In this document: positions 27,109-36,012 of the stretch, in pieces
Layout: each line of letters begins with the position of its first letter
Position numbering within the stretch: position 1 is the first letter of the stretch
Source: Prevotella sp.
Lineage (GTDB): Bacteria > Bacteroidota > Bacteroidia > Bacteroidales > Bacteroidaceae
Reading direction: 5' to 3'
Length of the DNA stretch: 64,000 nucleotides
Assembly (NCBI GenBank): GCA_017428055.1
Contig: JAFRRN010000035.1
Span: 1 to 64,000 of the forward strand
Notes under the pieces: model-generated
Seen by the model: the letters and a program-made list of their open reading frames with translations, nothing else
The model's database searches: none
What the model was told of the DNA's origin: nothing
Program-made: the position numbers and the translations under genes

Positions 27109-30100
27109 TCATTTCTTGATGTAAAGATTGAAGTCATCAAATGATACCATTCCCTCATTGTCGGTATAGGTTACTTGGAACATTCCCACCTTGACATTTT
27201 TAGGAAGGTTGGGCATCTCCACGGGCGAGCCGTCGGTCTCCGTCCAGTTCTTGCCGTCCTTGCTGGTGCGGATATGGAAGGTCTGCCCCTGCCGCTCTAT
27301 CTGTAGCCACGGGTCATAGTGCCACCCGTTTCCCCTTGGGAATTGCGGTCGTTGTCCGTGATGGCTTACTGTGGTGAGCATGTTGCCGCAATTATAGTTG
27401 GGGAAGATGCCCATCTGCACGATTTGCTGGTTTGATGGTTTGGTGTCGTCAAGTACCATCAGCCCGCCTTCGTTGTAGGCAGGTGTGCGCTGGCTATCGC
27501 TTCCGGTCATTCCTGTCACCTTGCATTCCATGGTGAAGTCGCCCGCGATGTCTTGGTAGAGCAAGATGCCGTTGTCCCTGGTGTATGAATTGAAGTTGCC
27601 CGATGCGGAGGAGAGGGAGAGTATGCCGTTGGAGACGCTGGCACGGGCATTACCCTGCGCCTTGTCGCCTACCAGCCTTTTCCATCGGTTATCCAAGGTG
27701 TTGGTGGTGAAATCGTCGGCGAACATCACGAAGTCTTTTGCCCTTGCCTTTACCTTTTGGGTTGCCACTTCTGCCGTTTCCCCGTCAGGCGACTTGGCTT
27801 TTGCCGTGATGGTGTAACGTCCAGGGCGGGGTAGGGAATATAATAATGTGGATGAGGAAGACCATTCGGTGGCTCCTATGCCCTTGATGACATACGAAAT
27901 GTCGTTGAAACCCTCTTCTAAGGGGTTCCCTTTTGCATCCTTGAGCCATATCTTCATAAGGGTGGGGGTAAGTGCGGTGTATCCGATGGAGACACCTTCT
28001 AATTCCTTCCGTGCCGCCTCGCGCTGTTGTTGTTCGGCTTGGTCGATGTCGAAAGCGAGGGGCTTGGAGTGTTCGCGTATCACCTCTTCAGGTGACAATA
28101 CACGGTCGTAGATGTCTAATGAGTGTAGGTAGCCATTGAAGGGGTTGCTCCCCCCGAATGATGCGCCTATCTGCATGTATTCGCCCGGTCGGAGAAGGAG
28201 CATCATGTTCTTCTCTGATACCATCTCGCCGTTGAGGTAATGGCGTTCCATGTAACCGTCATAGGTGATAGTCCAATGTTGCCATTGCCCCTCTTGTGCC
28301 GTGATTTGTGGTGCGCCGCTGTTCTCGAAGGAGGCATTGTGCATGACGAGGCCATTCTGTGGGTCGCTGCCGTTGCATAGCTCGATGGTGGAGAGGTCGT
28401 GGCGGTCGGGCATCAGTTGGGCGATGCACTCGTTTCGTTCCACCTGTGGGTTGAGAATCCATGCAGAGATGGTGTATGGTGCGCTATATTCCATGCTCGA
28501 TGGCATGGGGAAATTGCTGCGGAATAGTTGCTTGCCAGTGAAGTGGAAGGCGGGTCTTCCGTCCTTTAGCTCGATGCGTATGGGGTGGTCGCTGGTGAAC
28601 AGTTGCCCCTCGCCGTCGGTTTCCGCTTGGTTGGTGATGGTCTGTGTGGTGCTTCCTATCTGTTCTTCAAGGGCAATGATGGAGACGATGGGGCGTGTGT
28701 GTTGTGGCAATGCCACATCAGAAGGAACGGCGGGAGTGGGGGAGGTGGAGGCGTGGCGTTGCTTCCAGGCGTTGGTGGTGGGCGTGTCGCCGTACATCCA
28801 TGCCATCTCGCCCTCCTTGAGGTTCAGCACCTTGACATTCCAGATGCCGCCGAAGTGTCCGTTTTTCTCCCTGTCGGTGACGGTGATGCGGATGTATCGG
28901 GCTTGCCTCTCTCCTTGGTCAATCATGGGGCTTCCCGCCATTTCGTTCTCCGTCTTGTCGGCATAGAGTTGCCACGACTGCTGATCGTCGGATGTTTCTA
29001 TCTTGTATTGGTAATAATAAGTGGCGTATTCAAATTGCGTCCATATCTGGTTGAACGTTTTTTTCTCGCCGAGGTCTATCGTGATGTAGTCTTCTCCCGT
29101 ACACGTGGCGGGCTTCCAGAGGGTGGCATTGTTGTCGTCGGTGGCATATTCGGGACGAAACCACTCGTCGTAGTAACTCGATGCCGTGACCTTGGCACCG
29201 TATGCAAGGTTGACCAACTGGGGCATTTTCCGCACTGACTTGGGCAACAACCCATTGTGTGTGGGCGTGATTTTCTCAATTTCCCCATTTTCCTTGAATG
29301 TCATTCGGTCGATGCACAGTTGCCGATGGAATCCATGGGTGGCATGGGGGTTGTTGTGCCGGTGGTAGATGATATAATAATCCTCGCCGTCTTTCAGGAT
29401 GCTATGGTGTCCAGGTCCGTGGATGGTGCCGTCGCTGTTGGTCTCCAGGACGCATCCCTTGTATTCGTAAGGCCCCATCGGACTGACGTTGCTCGTGGCA
29501 TATTGCACCCGATAGGTGTGGTCGTGGCATGAGCCGGAGGAATACATGAAGTAATAGGTGTCGTTTCGCTTGAACACAAAGGGGGCCTCGAAGAAATCTT
29601 TGACCTCCGTATTGGGGATAAGCTTCTTGTCGGAAAACGACTTCATGTCGGGGTTGAACTTGGCAACACCGCAACCGAATCCATCATATATACCCCACGT
29701 GCCGAAGTAAATATACACCGAACCATCGTCATCCACGAAGGTCTGGCCGTCGAGCGTTATGGCATTGTGCACAAAACGGTCTTCTACCAGCACGGCATCT
29801 GTGTCGCCAAGGATATTGCGCCAAGGACCTACGGGCGTTTCCCCGATGCCCTCATGCAACACGCACGGCTCGCAATAGAAGTAATGGTACATTCCGTCTG
29901 CACCTTTCATCACGTCGGGAGCCCACACCACCTCCGTCGTGGGCCAGTCCATTAAGACGTTGCGCCAGTTGCGAAAGTCCTTTGATACCCACACTTGCGC
30001 CGGTCCATAACCGTTGCCGTTGCCGTCGGTGGTGGCATAGAGGTAATAGGTGTCGCCAAACTTCTTGATGGTGGGGTCGGCGAAATAGCCGGGGATAAAG

Positions 30101-30201
30101 GGATTCCCTGCCCCAGGGGTGTTCCATTGGGTGGTTTCTTGTGCAAAGGAAAGGGTGGGGAGGAGAATGCCAAATAATAGGAAGATGATGTTTTTTCTCA
30201 T
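27109..30201 (-). CDS. Secreted multidomain glycoside hydrolase family 43 protein
   Basis: 1030 residues with a signal peptide (MRKNIIFLLFGILLPTLSFA). The GH43 five-bladed propeller occupies about 25-320, with ADPTIKKFGDTYYLYAT (first acid), WAPDVM (middle acid) and EAPFVFKRNDTYY (general acid). A galactose-binding-like F5/8C module follows at about 330-465 (LAYGAKVTASSYYDEW ...), then a LamG/concanavalin-type module at about 505-715, a short Ig-like piece, and a C-terminal beta sandwich (about 845-1028). GH43 enzymes act on arabinose- or xylose-containing side chains of plant polysaccharides; the exact substrate cannot be told. It stands alone, without a SusC/D pair beside it. Confidence 0.9.
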   Translation of the reverse strand: MRKNIIFLLFGILLPTLSFAQETTQWNTPGAGNPFIPGYFADPTIKKFGDTYYLYATTDGNGNGYGPAQVWVSKDFRNWRNVLMDWPTTEVVWAPDVMKGADGMYHYFYCEPCVLHEGIGETPVGPWRNILGDTDAVLVEDRFVHNAITLDGQTFVDDDGSVYIYFGTWGIYDGFGCGVAKFNPDMKSFSDKKLIPNTEVKDFFEAPFVFKRNDTYYFMYSSGSCHDHTYRVQYATSNVSPMGPYEYKGCVLETNSDGTIHGPGHHSILKDGEDYYIIYHRHNNPHATHGFHRQLCIDRMTFKENGEIEKITPTHNGLLPKSVRKMPQLVNLAYGAKVTASSYYDEWFRPEYATDDNNATLWKPATCTGEDYITIDLGEKKTFNQIWTQFEYATYYYQYKIETSDDQQSWQLYADKTENEMAGSPMIDQGERQARYIRITVTDREKNGHFGGIWNVKVLNLKEGEMAWMYGDTPTTNAWKQRHASTSPTPAVPSDVALPQHTRPIVSIIALEEQIGSTTQTITNQAETDGEGQLFTSDHPIRIELKDGRPAFHFTGKQLFRSNFPMPSSMEYSAPYTISAWILNPQVERNECIAQLMPDRHDLSTIELCNGSDPQNGLVMHNASFENSGAPQITAQEGQWQHWTITYDGYMERHYLNGEMVSEKNMMLLLRPGEYMQIGASFGGSNPFNGYLHSLDIYDRVLSPEEVIREHSKPLAFDIDQAEQQQREAARKELEGVSIGYTALTPTLMKIWLKDAKGNPLEEGFNDISYVIKGIGATEWSSSSTLLYSLPRPGRYTITAKAKSPDGETAEVATQKVKARAKDFVMFADDFTTNTLDNRWKRLVGDKAQGNARASVSNGILSLSSASGNFNSYTRDNGILLYQDIAGDFTMECKVTGMTGSDSQRTPAYNEGGLMVLDDTKPSNQQIVQMGIFPNYNCGNMLTTVSHHGQRPQFPRGNGWHYDPWLQIERQGQTFHIRTSKDGKNWTETDGSPVEMPNLPKNVKVGMFQVTYTDNEGMVSFDDFNLYIKK

Positions 30202-30220
30202 TTTTTCGTTAGACTTTCTG

Positions 30221-30228
30221 CAAAGTTA
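30221..30228 (-). promoter_or_regulatory. -7 element of the GH43 gene
   Basis: Minus-strand TAACTTTG fits TAnnTTTG, 19 bp before the ATG at 30201. Confidence 0.55.
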
Positions 30229-30558
30229 CTAAAAAAAAACGAAACCAAGAAACCTTTTTGAAAGATTATCCCTATACGACCTACAATGCTAAAGGGTATT
30301 TGCCAATAAATCCGCAACTAATAGTCATGCGGACTAATTTTGCAGACAGATTGCACTTGCTGGTTGACTCTATACTCGTTTTTCGAGGCTCGTCTATATA
30401 TAAGACACTTCAGCGCCATCGTTTTTTTACGAAAGTCCTGACTTTTTTCGTCTATTTACCCGTCAAGTCACAAAACAACGCACAAGAAACCCTCGTGAAG
30501 GGCTGGGAAAAAGGCGGCAAAGGATAATTACTTGAAATGTATTGGCCTCAAGTAAAAC

Positions 30559-30624
30559 GATTATACCTATGGGATAATCTCTTTATATGTATGGGATAAT
30601 AGGATTATACCATGCAGGGAATCT
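30559..30624. repeat. Tandem array, three units of 22 bp
   Basis: Units start at 30559, 30581 and 30603. ATGGGATAAT recurs at 30569 and 30591, and GATTATACC at 30559 and 30603. The first unit is a dyad, GATTAT...ATAATC. It lies in the 530-bp gap between the GH43 and PspC genes. The rest of that gap (30229-30730) shows no gene I can support. Confidence 0.75.
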
Positions 30625-30730
30625 CGCCCGATGCCCTATCTGCGATGGTCCCTTACCACCCTCGCGGGCAATAAGGGACATCGAGAGATGCATCATAAAT
30701 ATAACCTAAAAGTCTAAACAAAAACCTTTC

Positions 30731-32449
30731 TTACATCGGAGTCAGTTCCACATCACAGGCAGAGAACCATTTGGCGTGCATGGGAAGATGCGTTTTGCGA
30801 GGGTCGGTGCTGATTCCGTATTTGATGGTGGTGGCTTCGTCTATCTGGATGTTGTCGATAGAAATCCTGCACCAGCCGAATCCCTTCCCGTCATTGGCAT
30901 TGCGGATGTTCTGCAATTCGTCCCAATGTGCTTGTGCCTCTGTCTCTGTCATGGTTGCCTTGAGGCCTTCGAGTGTTGCCGAACAGGCGTCTTTCCACAC
31001 GTCCCCGCCCTCATTACCGGTAATGGGAAACTCTTTTTGGTATTTCTGATGGTTATTTGGGCTGTTGACGCTCGCCCATAAGACCGGGCCGAGACCTTGC
31101 GAACGCACGATGGCTGATAGTTGGTAAGTGCCAGGTTGCACTTCCATTTCCTTCTCCACGGTATATCTCTGCTTGCGTTCCTCGTTATATTCATCGAGGT
31201 ATCGTTCCTGTTCGTTGCCCGAATAGTGTTGTCCGTTAGTGGTGAAGCGGTTACAGTTGGTGCTTTTCTTGACCGTCCACCCATACAAGTCGAGGTATTC
31301 CATGTCCTCGTCGCTCATGATAATCTCATCTCTCGTATGGTTGCTGAGATACTCTTGGTGCTTGATGTCGTAATTGATGTTGTCGAGCATGACTCCCGTC
31401 ACGATTGCCGTCGCCAATGACGCTACCCATACCAGGATCCAGATGATGCGCTGGGCGATACCCATGCGGTGGTTCAGGCTATAGAAGATGGCGTATGCTG
31501 GGATGAAGATGGCTCCGAGGAGTGTGCCGAGGAACAAGCCGAATAGTTCCGCATGGTCCTTTAGGATGGCTGGCATCCGCCAATCGAAGAAATAAGGTGA
31601 CGAGGCTGGCGAGATGATGGAGATCAAGGCCCACACCAGGAGGGCTATCCCTGCGAAGAAGAGGGCTATGCCGAGGATGACGAGGATGGCTTTCAGGCAT
31701 CCCGTGAGGAATTTCATGATGCCGTTGATGATGCCCCTTGCGCTGCCGTTTTCTTTCATGGCTTGTGCTTTGTCATTCACGTTTTGCACCACTTCGTTGG
31801 CAAGGTTGTTGATGTTGACGGGCTTCCCCTGCATCTTGAGTTGTTCTTCCGGTGTCTCGGCGACAGGCATGATGACCGCCAGGATGAGGTAGGTGACGAG
31901 GAAGAGCATCAATGGGCGGAAGTGCCAATAGCCGATGAAGGGGAAGGGAATGGCACCGAGGACGACGGCGGCTATCACCACGATGAGGCGGAGGAGCGTC
32001 ACGTCGATTTCAAAGCTGCTGGCGAGTCCGGAGATTACGCCGGCGAGCATCTTGTCCTTGGGGTTGCGGTAGAATCGCTTGCCCTGGAAGAAGTCCTTGA
32101 TGTTGTCTGTCCAGTTGGAAGAAGCCGCGCCTGCCGTGTCCTCTGAATGGAAGTGGCTTTCCGTGCCGTTGGTGTTTTCCGCCTCGTCAGTTGCCATTTC
32201 CTCGGGTTGCCCCATGCGGCTGATGACATCTTTCACGTGGTCGATGTTGATGGCGGCTATGCCTTGCGTTGTCAGTTCGTCAAGGAGTTCGGCGATGCGT
32301 TGCTCGATGTCGTTGACGATCTCGTCGCCACTCTTTTGCTTATTGAAGAAGTTGCGCAGCGTGTCTAAGTATTTCTTGAGCAATTCGTAAGCGTCTTCGT
32401 CGATGTTGAAGAGCCGTCCGCATAGATTGATGGTAATATTCTTTTTCAT
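30731..32449 (-). CDS. PspC-domain membrane protein
   Basis: 572 residues. The N-terminal 85 are soluble (INLCGRLFNIDEDAYELLKK ...). A PspC domain lies at about 132-200 (NPKDKMLAGVISGLASSFEI ...), and several further membrane helices run to about 370. The C-terminal 200 residues form an extracytoplasmic or cytoplasmic domain with YLDLYGWTVKK. PspC proteins take part in envelope stress sensing. It begins 26 bases after a PadR-type regulator, the usual Bacteroidetes pairing, so the two should be co-transcribed and self-regulated. Confidence 0.87.
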   Translation of the reverse strand: MKKNITINLCGRLFNIDEDAYELLKKYLDTLRNFFNKQKSGDEIVNDIEQRIAELLDELTTQGIAAINIDHVKDVISRMGQPEEMATDEAENTNGTESHFHSEDTAGAASSNWTDNIKDFFQGKRFYRNPKDKMLAGVISGLASSFEIDVTLLRLIVVIAAVVLGAIPFPFIGYWHFRPLMLFLVTYLILAVIMPVAETPEEQLKMQGKPVNINNLANEVVQNVNDKAQAMKENGSARGIINGIMKFLTGCLKAILVILGIALFFAGIALLVWALISIISPASSPYFFDWRMPAILKDHAELFGLFLGTLLGAIFIPAYAIFYSLNHRMGIAQRIIWILVWVASLATAIVTGVMLDNINYDIKHQEYLSNHTRDEIIMSDEDMEYLDLYGWTVKKSTNCNRFTTNGQHYSGNEQERYLDEYNEERKQRYTVEKEMEVQPGTYQLSAIVRSQGLGPVLWASVNSPNNHQKYQKEFPITGNEGGDVWKDACSATLEGLKATMTETEAQAHWDELQNIRNANDGKGFGWCRISIDNIQIDEATTIKYGISTDPRKTHLPMHAKWFSACDVELTPM

Positions 32450-32475
32450 GATTGTTGTCCTCCGTTTTGTCTTTT

Positions 32476-32832
32476 TCAGATGATGGTTGTTGATGTTGTG
32501 ATGTTTGTCTTGAGGTGATTCACCGTGTTAGAGAGTTCGGCCCATGCCGTGTCGAGCCCGGAGAGGAATGTCTCGCCCAGGTCGGTGAGGGCATAATACT
32601 TGCGCGGGGGGCCTTGTGTGCTCTCTTGCCAGGCGTATGAGAGCAGCCCGTCGTTCTTCAGGCGCGTCAGGAGAGGGTAGAGCGTACCCTCCACCACCAG
32701 CAGTTGTGCCTCCTTGAGCTGTTGGATGATGTCGCTCGCGTAGGCGGGGCGGTCGCGCAAGAGCAGCAATACGCAGTACTCCAGCATTCCCTTGCGCATT
32801 TGCGATTTAGCGTTGTCGATGTTCATATTCAT
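32476..32832 (-). CDS. PadR-family transcriptional regulator
   Basis: 118 residues from the Met at 32832 (MNMNIDNAKSQMRKGMLEYC), or 116 from 32826. The winged-helix body reads LLLRDRPAYASDIIQQLKEA, VVEGTLYPLLTRLKNDGLL, GPPRKYYALTDLGE, all classic PadR text. A longer upstream start would overlap its own promoter and is rejected. PadR proteins repress their own operon, here with the PspC gene. Two direct copies of ATAGTACC at the promoter are a likely operator. Confidence 0.92.
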   Translation of the reverse strand: MNMNIDNAKSQMRKGMLEYCVLLLLRDRPAYASDIIQQLKEAQLLVVEGTLYPLLTRLKNDGLLSYAWQESTQGPPRKYYALTDLGETFLSGLDTAWAELSNTVNHLKTNITTSTTII

Positions 32833-32854
32833 TCGTTGTTGATGATTACGGGGG

Positions 32855-32896
32855 CAAAGATAGGCATTTTTATAGTACCTTGCAAAACATAGTACC
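32855..32896 (-). promoter_or_regulatory. Promoter and candidate PadR operator
   Basis: Minus-strand TTTG (32883-32886) and TATCTTTG (32855-32862) are 20 bp apart, a good Bacteroidetes promoter. Two plus-strand copies of ATAGTACC (32872-32879 and 32889-32896) are spaced 17 bp and overlap the -33 region, as expected for an autorepressor site. Confidence 0.65.
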
Positions 32897-32948
32897 ATAA
32901 TTATGCAAGATTATAACATTAATTAACCATTCCGACGCATCCATACGC

Positions 32949-32978
32949 TTGTGTTATGGATGAAAAAGCGTAATTTTG
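32949..32978 (+). promoter_or_regulatory. Promoter of the TlpA-like gene
   Basis: TTG at 32949-32951 and TAATTTTG at 32971-32978 are 19 bp apart. The gene starts at 33009. Confidence 0.6.
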
Positions 32979-33008
32979 TGCGCTATTTGATTAGAAACAG
33001 ATCCAGCA

Positions 33009-34106
33009 ATGAAGAAAATGACAGTTATCGCATGTGCCATGGTAGCCATGGGCATGCAAGCCCAGAATGCCACACAGGGCTATACGGTGAGTGGCATCAG
33101 TTCTTCCGAAAAGGTCTTTATCGTGGATGTAGCCAACCGTTATGCTCCCATTGATAGCGTGGATGTGAAGGACGGGAAGTTCCAGGCACAGGGTACGGCG
33201 GCGAGGGATGCCTTCCTCGGATTGCAGGCGAAAGGCGTCAGCACGTACACATTATTTATAAATGACGGTACGCCCGTGGTCGCCGACCTTGCCAATTGTA
33301 CCGTGAAAGGGTCGCCCCTCAATGAGCGGTTGAACGTGTACGACCGCCACATCGACTCGCTCAACAATGCAGCGAGGGCCATTGTCGAGCCGCTCGTGCA
33401 GGCACAGCGCGAGGGTAAGTCGCAAGAGGAGTTGCAAGCGATGTTCGCCAGCATCCAGGAAAAGTTAGACCCATTTGAGAAAGAGTTGGTGAGCTATTCC
33501 AAGCAAATCATTGCCGACAATCCCGACAACGTGATTCCCGCCATGTTTATCGGTAACGTGATGTACGATTATGAGCTGCCCGAGCTGAAGGCGTTGCTCG
33601 ATGAGAGCCATCCATATTCCAACCATCCGATGGCTGAAAGCATCAAGAAGTACGTGGCACAAGAGGAAGCGAAGAGTGCCATTGTAGGGCAACAGTTCAT
33701 CGACATCGAGGAGAACGACCCCGATGGCAACCCCCACAAGTTGAGCGAGTATTTAGGGAAGGGTAATTATGTGTTGATTGACTTCTGGGCATCATGGTGT
33801 GGCCCTTGCATGGCAGAGATGCCCAACGTGAAAGCCAACTATGACAAATACAAGGAGAAGGGCTTTAATGTCGTGGGATTGTCGTTCGACCGCAACAAGG
33901 ACAATTGGTTGAAGGCGATTAAGGACAAGGAACTCAACTGGATTCATCTCTCTGACTTGCAGTATTGGAACACCATCGCCGCCAAGACATACCACATCAA
34001 CTCCATCCCGTCGAGCCTCCTTGTAGACCCAACGGGCAAGGTGATTGCCCGCGACTTGCGTGGGGATAAACTTGGAGCAAAACTCGCCGAGATTTACGGT
34101 ATGTAA
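33009..34106 (+). CDS. TlpA-like thiol-disulfide oxidoreductase with DUF4369-type N-terminus
   Basis: 365 residues with a signal peptide (MKKMTVIACAMVAMGMQAQN). Residues about 20-125 look like a DUF4369 beta domain, then a helical linker, then a thioredoxin fold from about 230. The redox centre is WCGPC at about 263-267, and the cis-Pro loop is SIPS. It lies in the periplasm or is membrane-associated and would reduce or form disulfides in exported proteins. It is monocistronic, ending at the terminator at 34135-34181. Confidence 0.9.
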   Translation: MKKMTVIACAMVAMGMQAQNATQGYTVSGISSSEKVFIVDVANRYAPIDSVDVKDGKFQAQGTAARDAFLGLQAKGVSTYTLFINDGTPVVADLANCTVKGSPLNERLNVYDRHIDSLNNAARAIVEPLVQAQREGKSQEELQAMFASIQEKLDPFEKELVSYSKQIIADNPDNVIPAMFIGNVMYDYELPELKALLDESHPYSNHPMAESIKKYVAQEEAKSAIVGQQFIDIEENDPDGNPHKLSEYLGKGNYVLIDFWASWCGPCMAEMPNVKANYDKYKEKGFNVVGLSFDRNKDNWLKAIKDKELNWIHLSDLQYWNTIAAKTYHINSIPSSLLVDPTGKVIARDLRGDKLGAKLAEIYGM

Positions 34107-34134
34107 GCGACGGCAGTCTCCATATTCATGACAA

Positions 34135-34181
34135 CAGGGCGTTTCGTCATTCCAATAGGGATTGGATGGTGAAACGCCCTG
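34135..34181. terminator. Bidirectional terminator between convergent genes
   Basis: CAGGGCGTTTC (34135-34145) pairs with GAAACGCCCTG (34171-34181), and inside it CATTCCAAT pairs with ATTGGATG. It separates the TlpA-like gene from the exchanger gene that ends at 34217. Confidence 0.8.
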
Positions 34182-34216
34182 CTTCCTTTGACAATGATGT
34201 GGGGTAAAGAGAGGCC

Positions 34217-35173
34217 TTATTGAATGGCGGCGAGTTGTCCGGTGGCTTTCAAGACCAGCCAAGTCATGTATGCAATGAATATACATGCCAGGACGGCACC
34301 CTCCCAACGGGCGACAGTGTACTTGGTATAAGAGAACAGCCAGAGCAGGAACATCGAACCAACCAATACGGAGAGGTCGATATAGGTGATGTCGTGCACC
34401 TGCATGGGGCAAATGATGCCAGTCAATCCCAATATCATGAGGATGTTGAACACGTTGGAACCCAGCACGTTGCCAATGGCTATGCCGCTCTGGCCCTTAC
34501 GGGCGGAGACCACGCTCGTCGCCAATTCGGGAAGGGACGTGCCGCCGGCGACGATGGTTAGGCCTATCACGGCTTCACTCACACCAAGAGTCGCCGCCAC
34601 TTCCGTTGCCCCGTAGACGAACACATTGGAGCCAACGATGAGGCACACCAACCCTAAGAGGATGTAAAGGGATGCCTTGAGCGGGGTGTAGTTTTTGGGT
34701 TCGGACTGCTCCTCGGCGTGGCTTCCTCTCGCTCCCTTAACTGTCACGTACATGAAAAGGAGGAAGGCGGCGAAAAGTATGGCAGCGTCTAAGCGCGAGA
34801 TGTCGCCATCCATGAGGATCATGGTGGCAAGTGAGACGGACGCTACCAATGAGAAGGGGATGTCCTTGCGTACTGTTGAGGGGAGAATGGTCATCGGTGC
34901 CACCATCGCTGCCACGCCCACGATGAGCATGGAGTTGAAGATGTTGGACCCCACCACGTTACCTACCGCGAGGTCTGCCGTGCCTTTGAGGGCGGAGACG
35001 AGGCTCACGCACAACTCCGGGGCCGATGTTCCTACGGCGACGATGGTCAGTCCGATGACGATTTGGGGGATTTCCATGCGCTCGGCAATGGCGACCGCCC
35101 CGTCAGTCAGACGGTCTGCGCCCCAAAGCACCAGCACGATGCCAATGATGATAAAAGCGATATACAACCACAT
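34217..35173 (-). CDS. CaCA-family sodium/calcium exchanger
   Basis: 318 residues from the Met at 35173 (MWLYIAFIIIGIVLVLWGAD). About ten membrane helices in two halves, each with the alpha-repeat signature: GTSAPELCVSLVSALKG with VGNVVGSNIFN in the first, and GGTSLPELATSVVSARKG with IGNVLGSNVFN in the second. The paired Glu residues bind the cation. It would export calcium in exchange for sodium or protons at the inner membrane. An 11-residue upstream extension in the ORF lacks membrane character. Confidence 0.92.
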   Translation of the reverse strand: MWLYIAFIIIGIVLVLWGADRLTDGAVAIAERMEIPQIVIGLTIVAVGTSAPELCVSLVSALKGTADLAVGNVVGSNIFNSMLIVGVAAMVAPMTILPSTVRKDIPFSLVASVSLATMILMDGDISRLDAAILFAAFLLFMYVTVKGARGSHAEEQSEPKNYTPLKASLYILLGLVCLIVGSNVFVYGATEVAATLGVSEAVIGLTIVAGGTSLPELATSVVSARKGQSGIAIGNVLGSNVFNILMILGLTGIICPMQVHDITYIDLSVLVGSMFLLWLFSYTKYTVARWEGAVLACIFIAYMTWLVLKATGQLAAIQ

Positions 35174-35203
35174 GTTATTCTTTTGTTGTCGATGATTTGT
35201 TTG

Positions 35204-35211
35204 CAAAAATA
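35204..35211 (-). promoter_or_regulatory. -7 element of the exchanger gene
   Basis: Minus-strand TATTTTTG fits TAnnTTTG, 30 bp before the ATG at 35173. Confidence 0.5.
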
Positions 35212-35366
35212 TGAAAAAAAATGAAAAGACTGGTATAGATATGCTATTTTTTCTGTTTTGCTATTATTTCTATGGGTCTACTTGTTTAAGATAGACAAAC
35301 CTTATGATTCTTCTAAAGAATACTTAAAAAATTCATCAAATGAACCTTTAAATAGAACTTTTTATA

Positions 35367-35374
35367 TATTTTTG
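35367..35374 (+). promoter_or_regulatory. -7 element of the second toxin-antitoxin pair
   Basis: TATTTTTG fits TAnnTTTG, 22 bp before the antitoxin ATG at 35397. Confidence 0.55.
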
Positions 35375-35396
35375 CATCGAAAAACCGGAAATAATT

Positions 35397-35603
35397 ATGT
35401 GTAATGTGACTTTATCCTATAATGAGAACAATGCTTTGGCTCGTCGAAAACTGGCTGCATTGTTGGCTACAGGGTTGTTCACGAAGTTGGAAGAACCCAA
35501 GGAAGAAGATCCAATTGCGAAAGAAGCACATCGCAAGGAGATAGAGGCTTTCCTCTATGGTTCTAAAATATTAGCTGCAAAAGCATTTGCCCGACACCTA
35601 TGA
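35397..35603 (+). CDS. Probable antitoxin of a MazF/PemK-type pair
   Basis: A 68-residue charged protein (MCNVTLSYNENNALARRKLA ...) with a helical C-terminal half. Its stop overlaps the start of a MazF/PemK-like toxin (ATGA at 35600-35603), the usual coupling. The N-terminal part could form a short DNA-binding fold such as ribbon-helix-helix. The role is assigned from context; the sequence alone does not match a named antitoxin family for me. Confidence 0.7.
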   Translation: MCNVTLSYNENNALARRKLAALLATGLFTKLEEPKEEDPIAKEAHRKEIEAFLYGSKILAAKAFARHL

Positions 35604-35937
35604 AATATCACCAGAGGGACATTGTTGAAATAGACTTCCCCATACCAGGCGAAGGCTCAAGGTGCATCCTGCTATTATCGTATCTAATGATGACCTGCAA
35701 ATCAATGAGGGTTTTGTCTATTTGGTTATGATTTCGTCACAGGATTTTGCCTATAGTCGCCAATACGCTTACCCGCTTACTGATGAGATGTTGACTTTCA
35801 AAATGGAGAAACCCAGTTTTGTAAAATGTCAGTTAGTAGCTGCGGATGTTGAAAATGGTGTCATTCGCCGTCTTGGATCTATTAAGGAAAAGTATTTCAA
35901 TGAGATAGTAGACAAGGTCATTGAGTCAATATTCTGA
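35600..35937 (+). pseudogene. MazF/PemK-family endoribonuclease toxin, frameshifted
   Basis: ATG at 35600 reads MKYHQRDIVEIDFPIPGEGS R, then shifts frame and stops at 35729-35731. From about 35662 the next frame reads HPAIIVSNDDLQINEGFVYL and on to the family end at 35937. DIVEIDFPIP...HPAIIVSN is the standard N-terminal beta-strand pair of PemK/MazF. The 338-nt length is one base short of a multiple of three, so one base was lost between about 35657 and 35664. The repaired protein would be about 112 residues, the normal size. Confidence 0.8.
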
Positions 35938-35968
35938 GTATTTTTCTCCTCTTCTCATTTTTTTGTTG

Positions 35969-35976
35969 TATCTTTG
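35969..35976 (+). promoter_or_regulatory. -7 element of the DUF4450 / lyase unit
   Basis: TATCTTTG fits TAnnTTTG, 36 bp before the ATG at 36013. Confidence 0.55.
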
Positions 35977-36012
35977 CCCACACTATTTATTAACTAATGT
36001 GGGAATGGGTGG

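Noticed and set aside
30258-30527. 89-codon plus-strand ORF between the GH43 and PspC genes
   Set aside because: No promoter, no recognisable domain; the sequence looks like intergenic filler.
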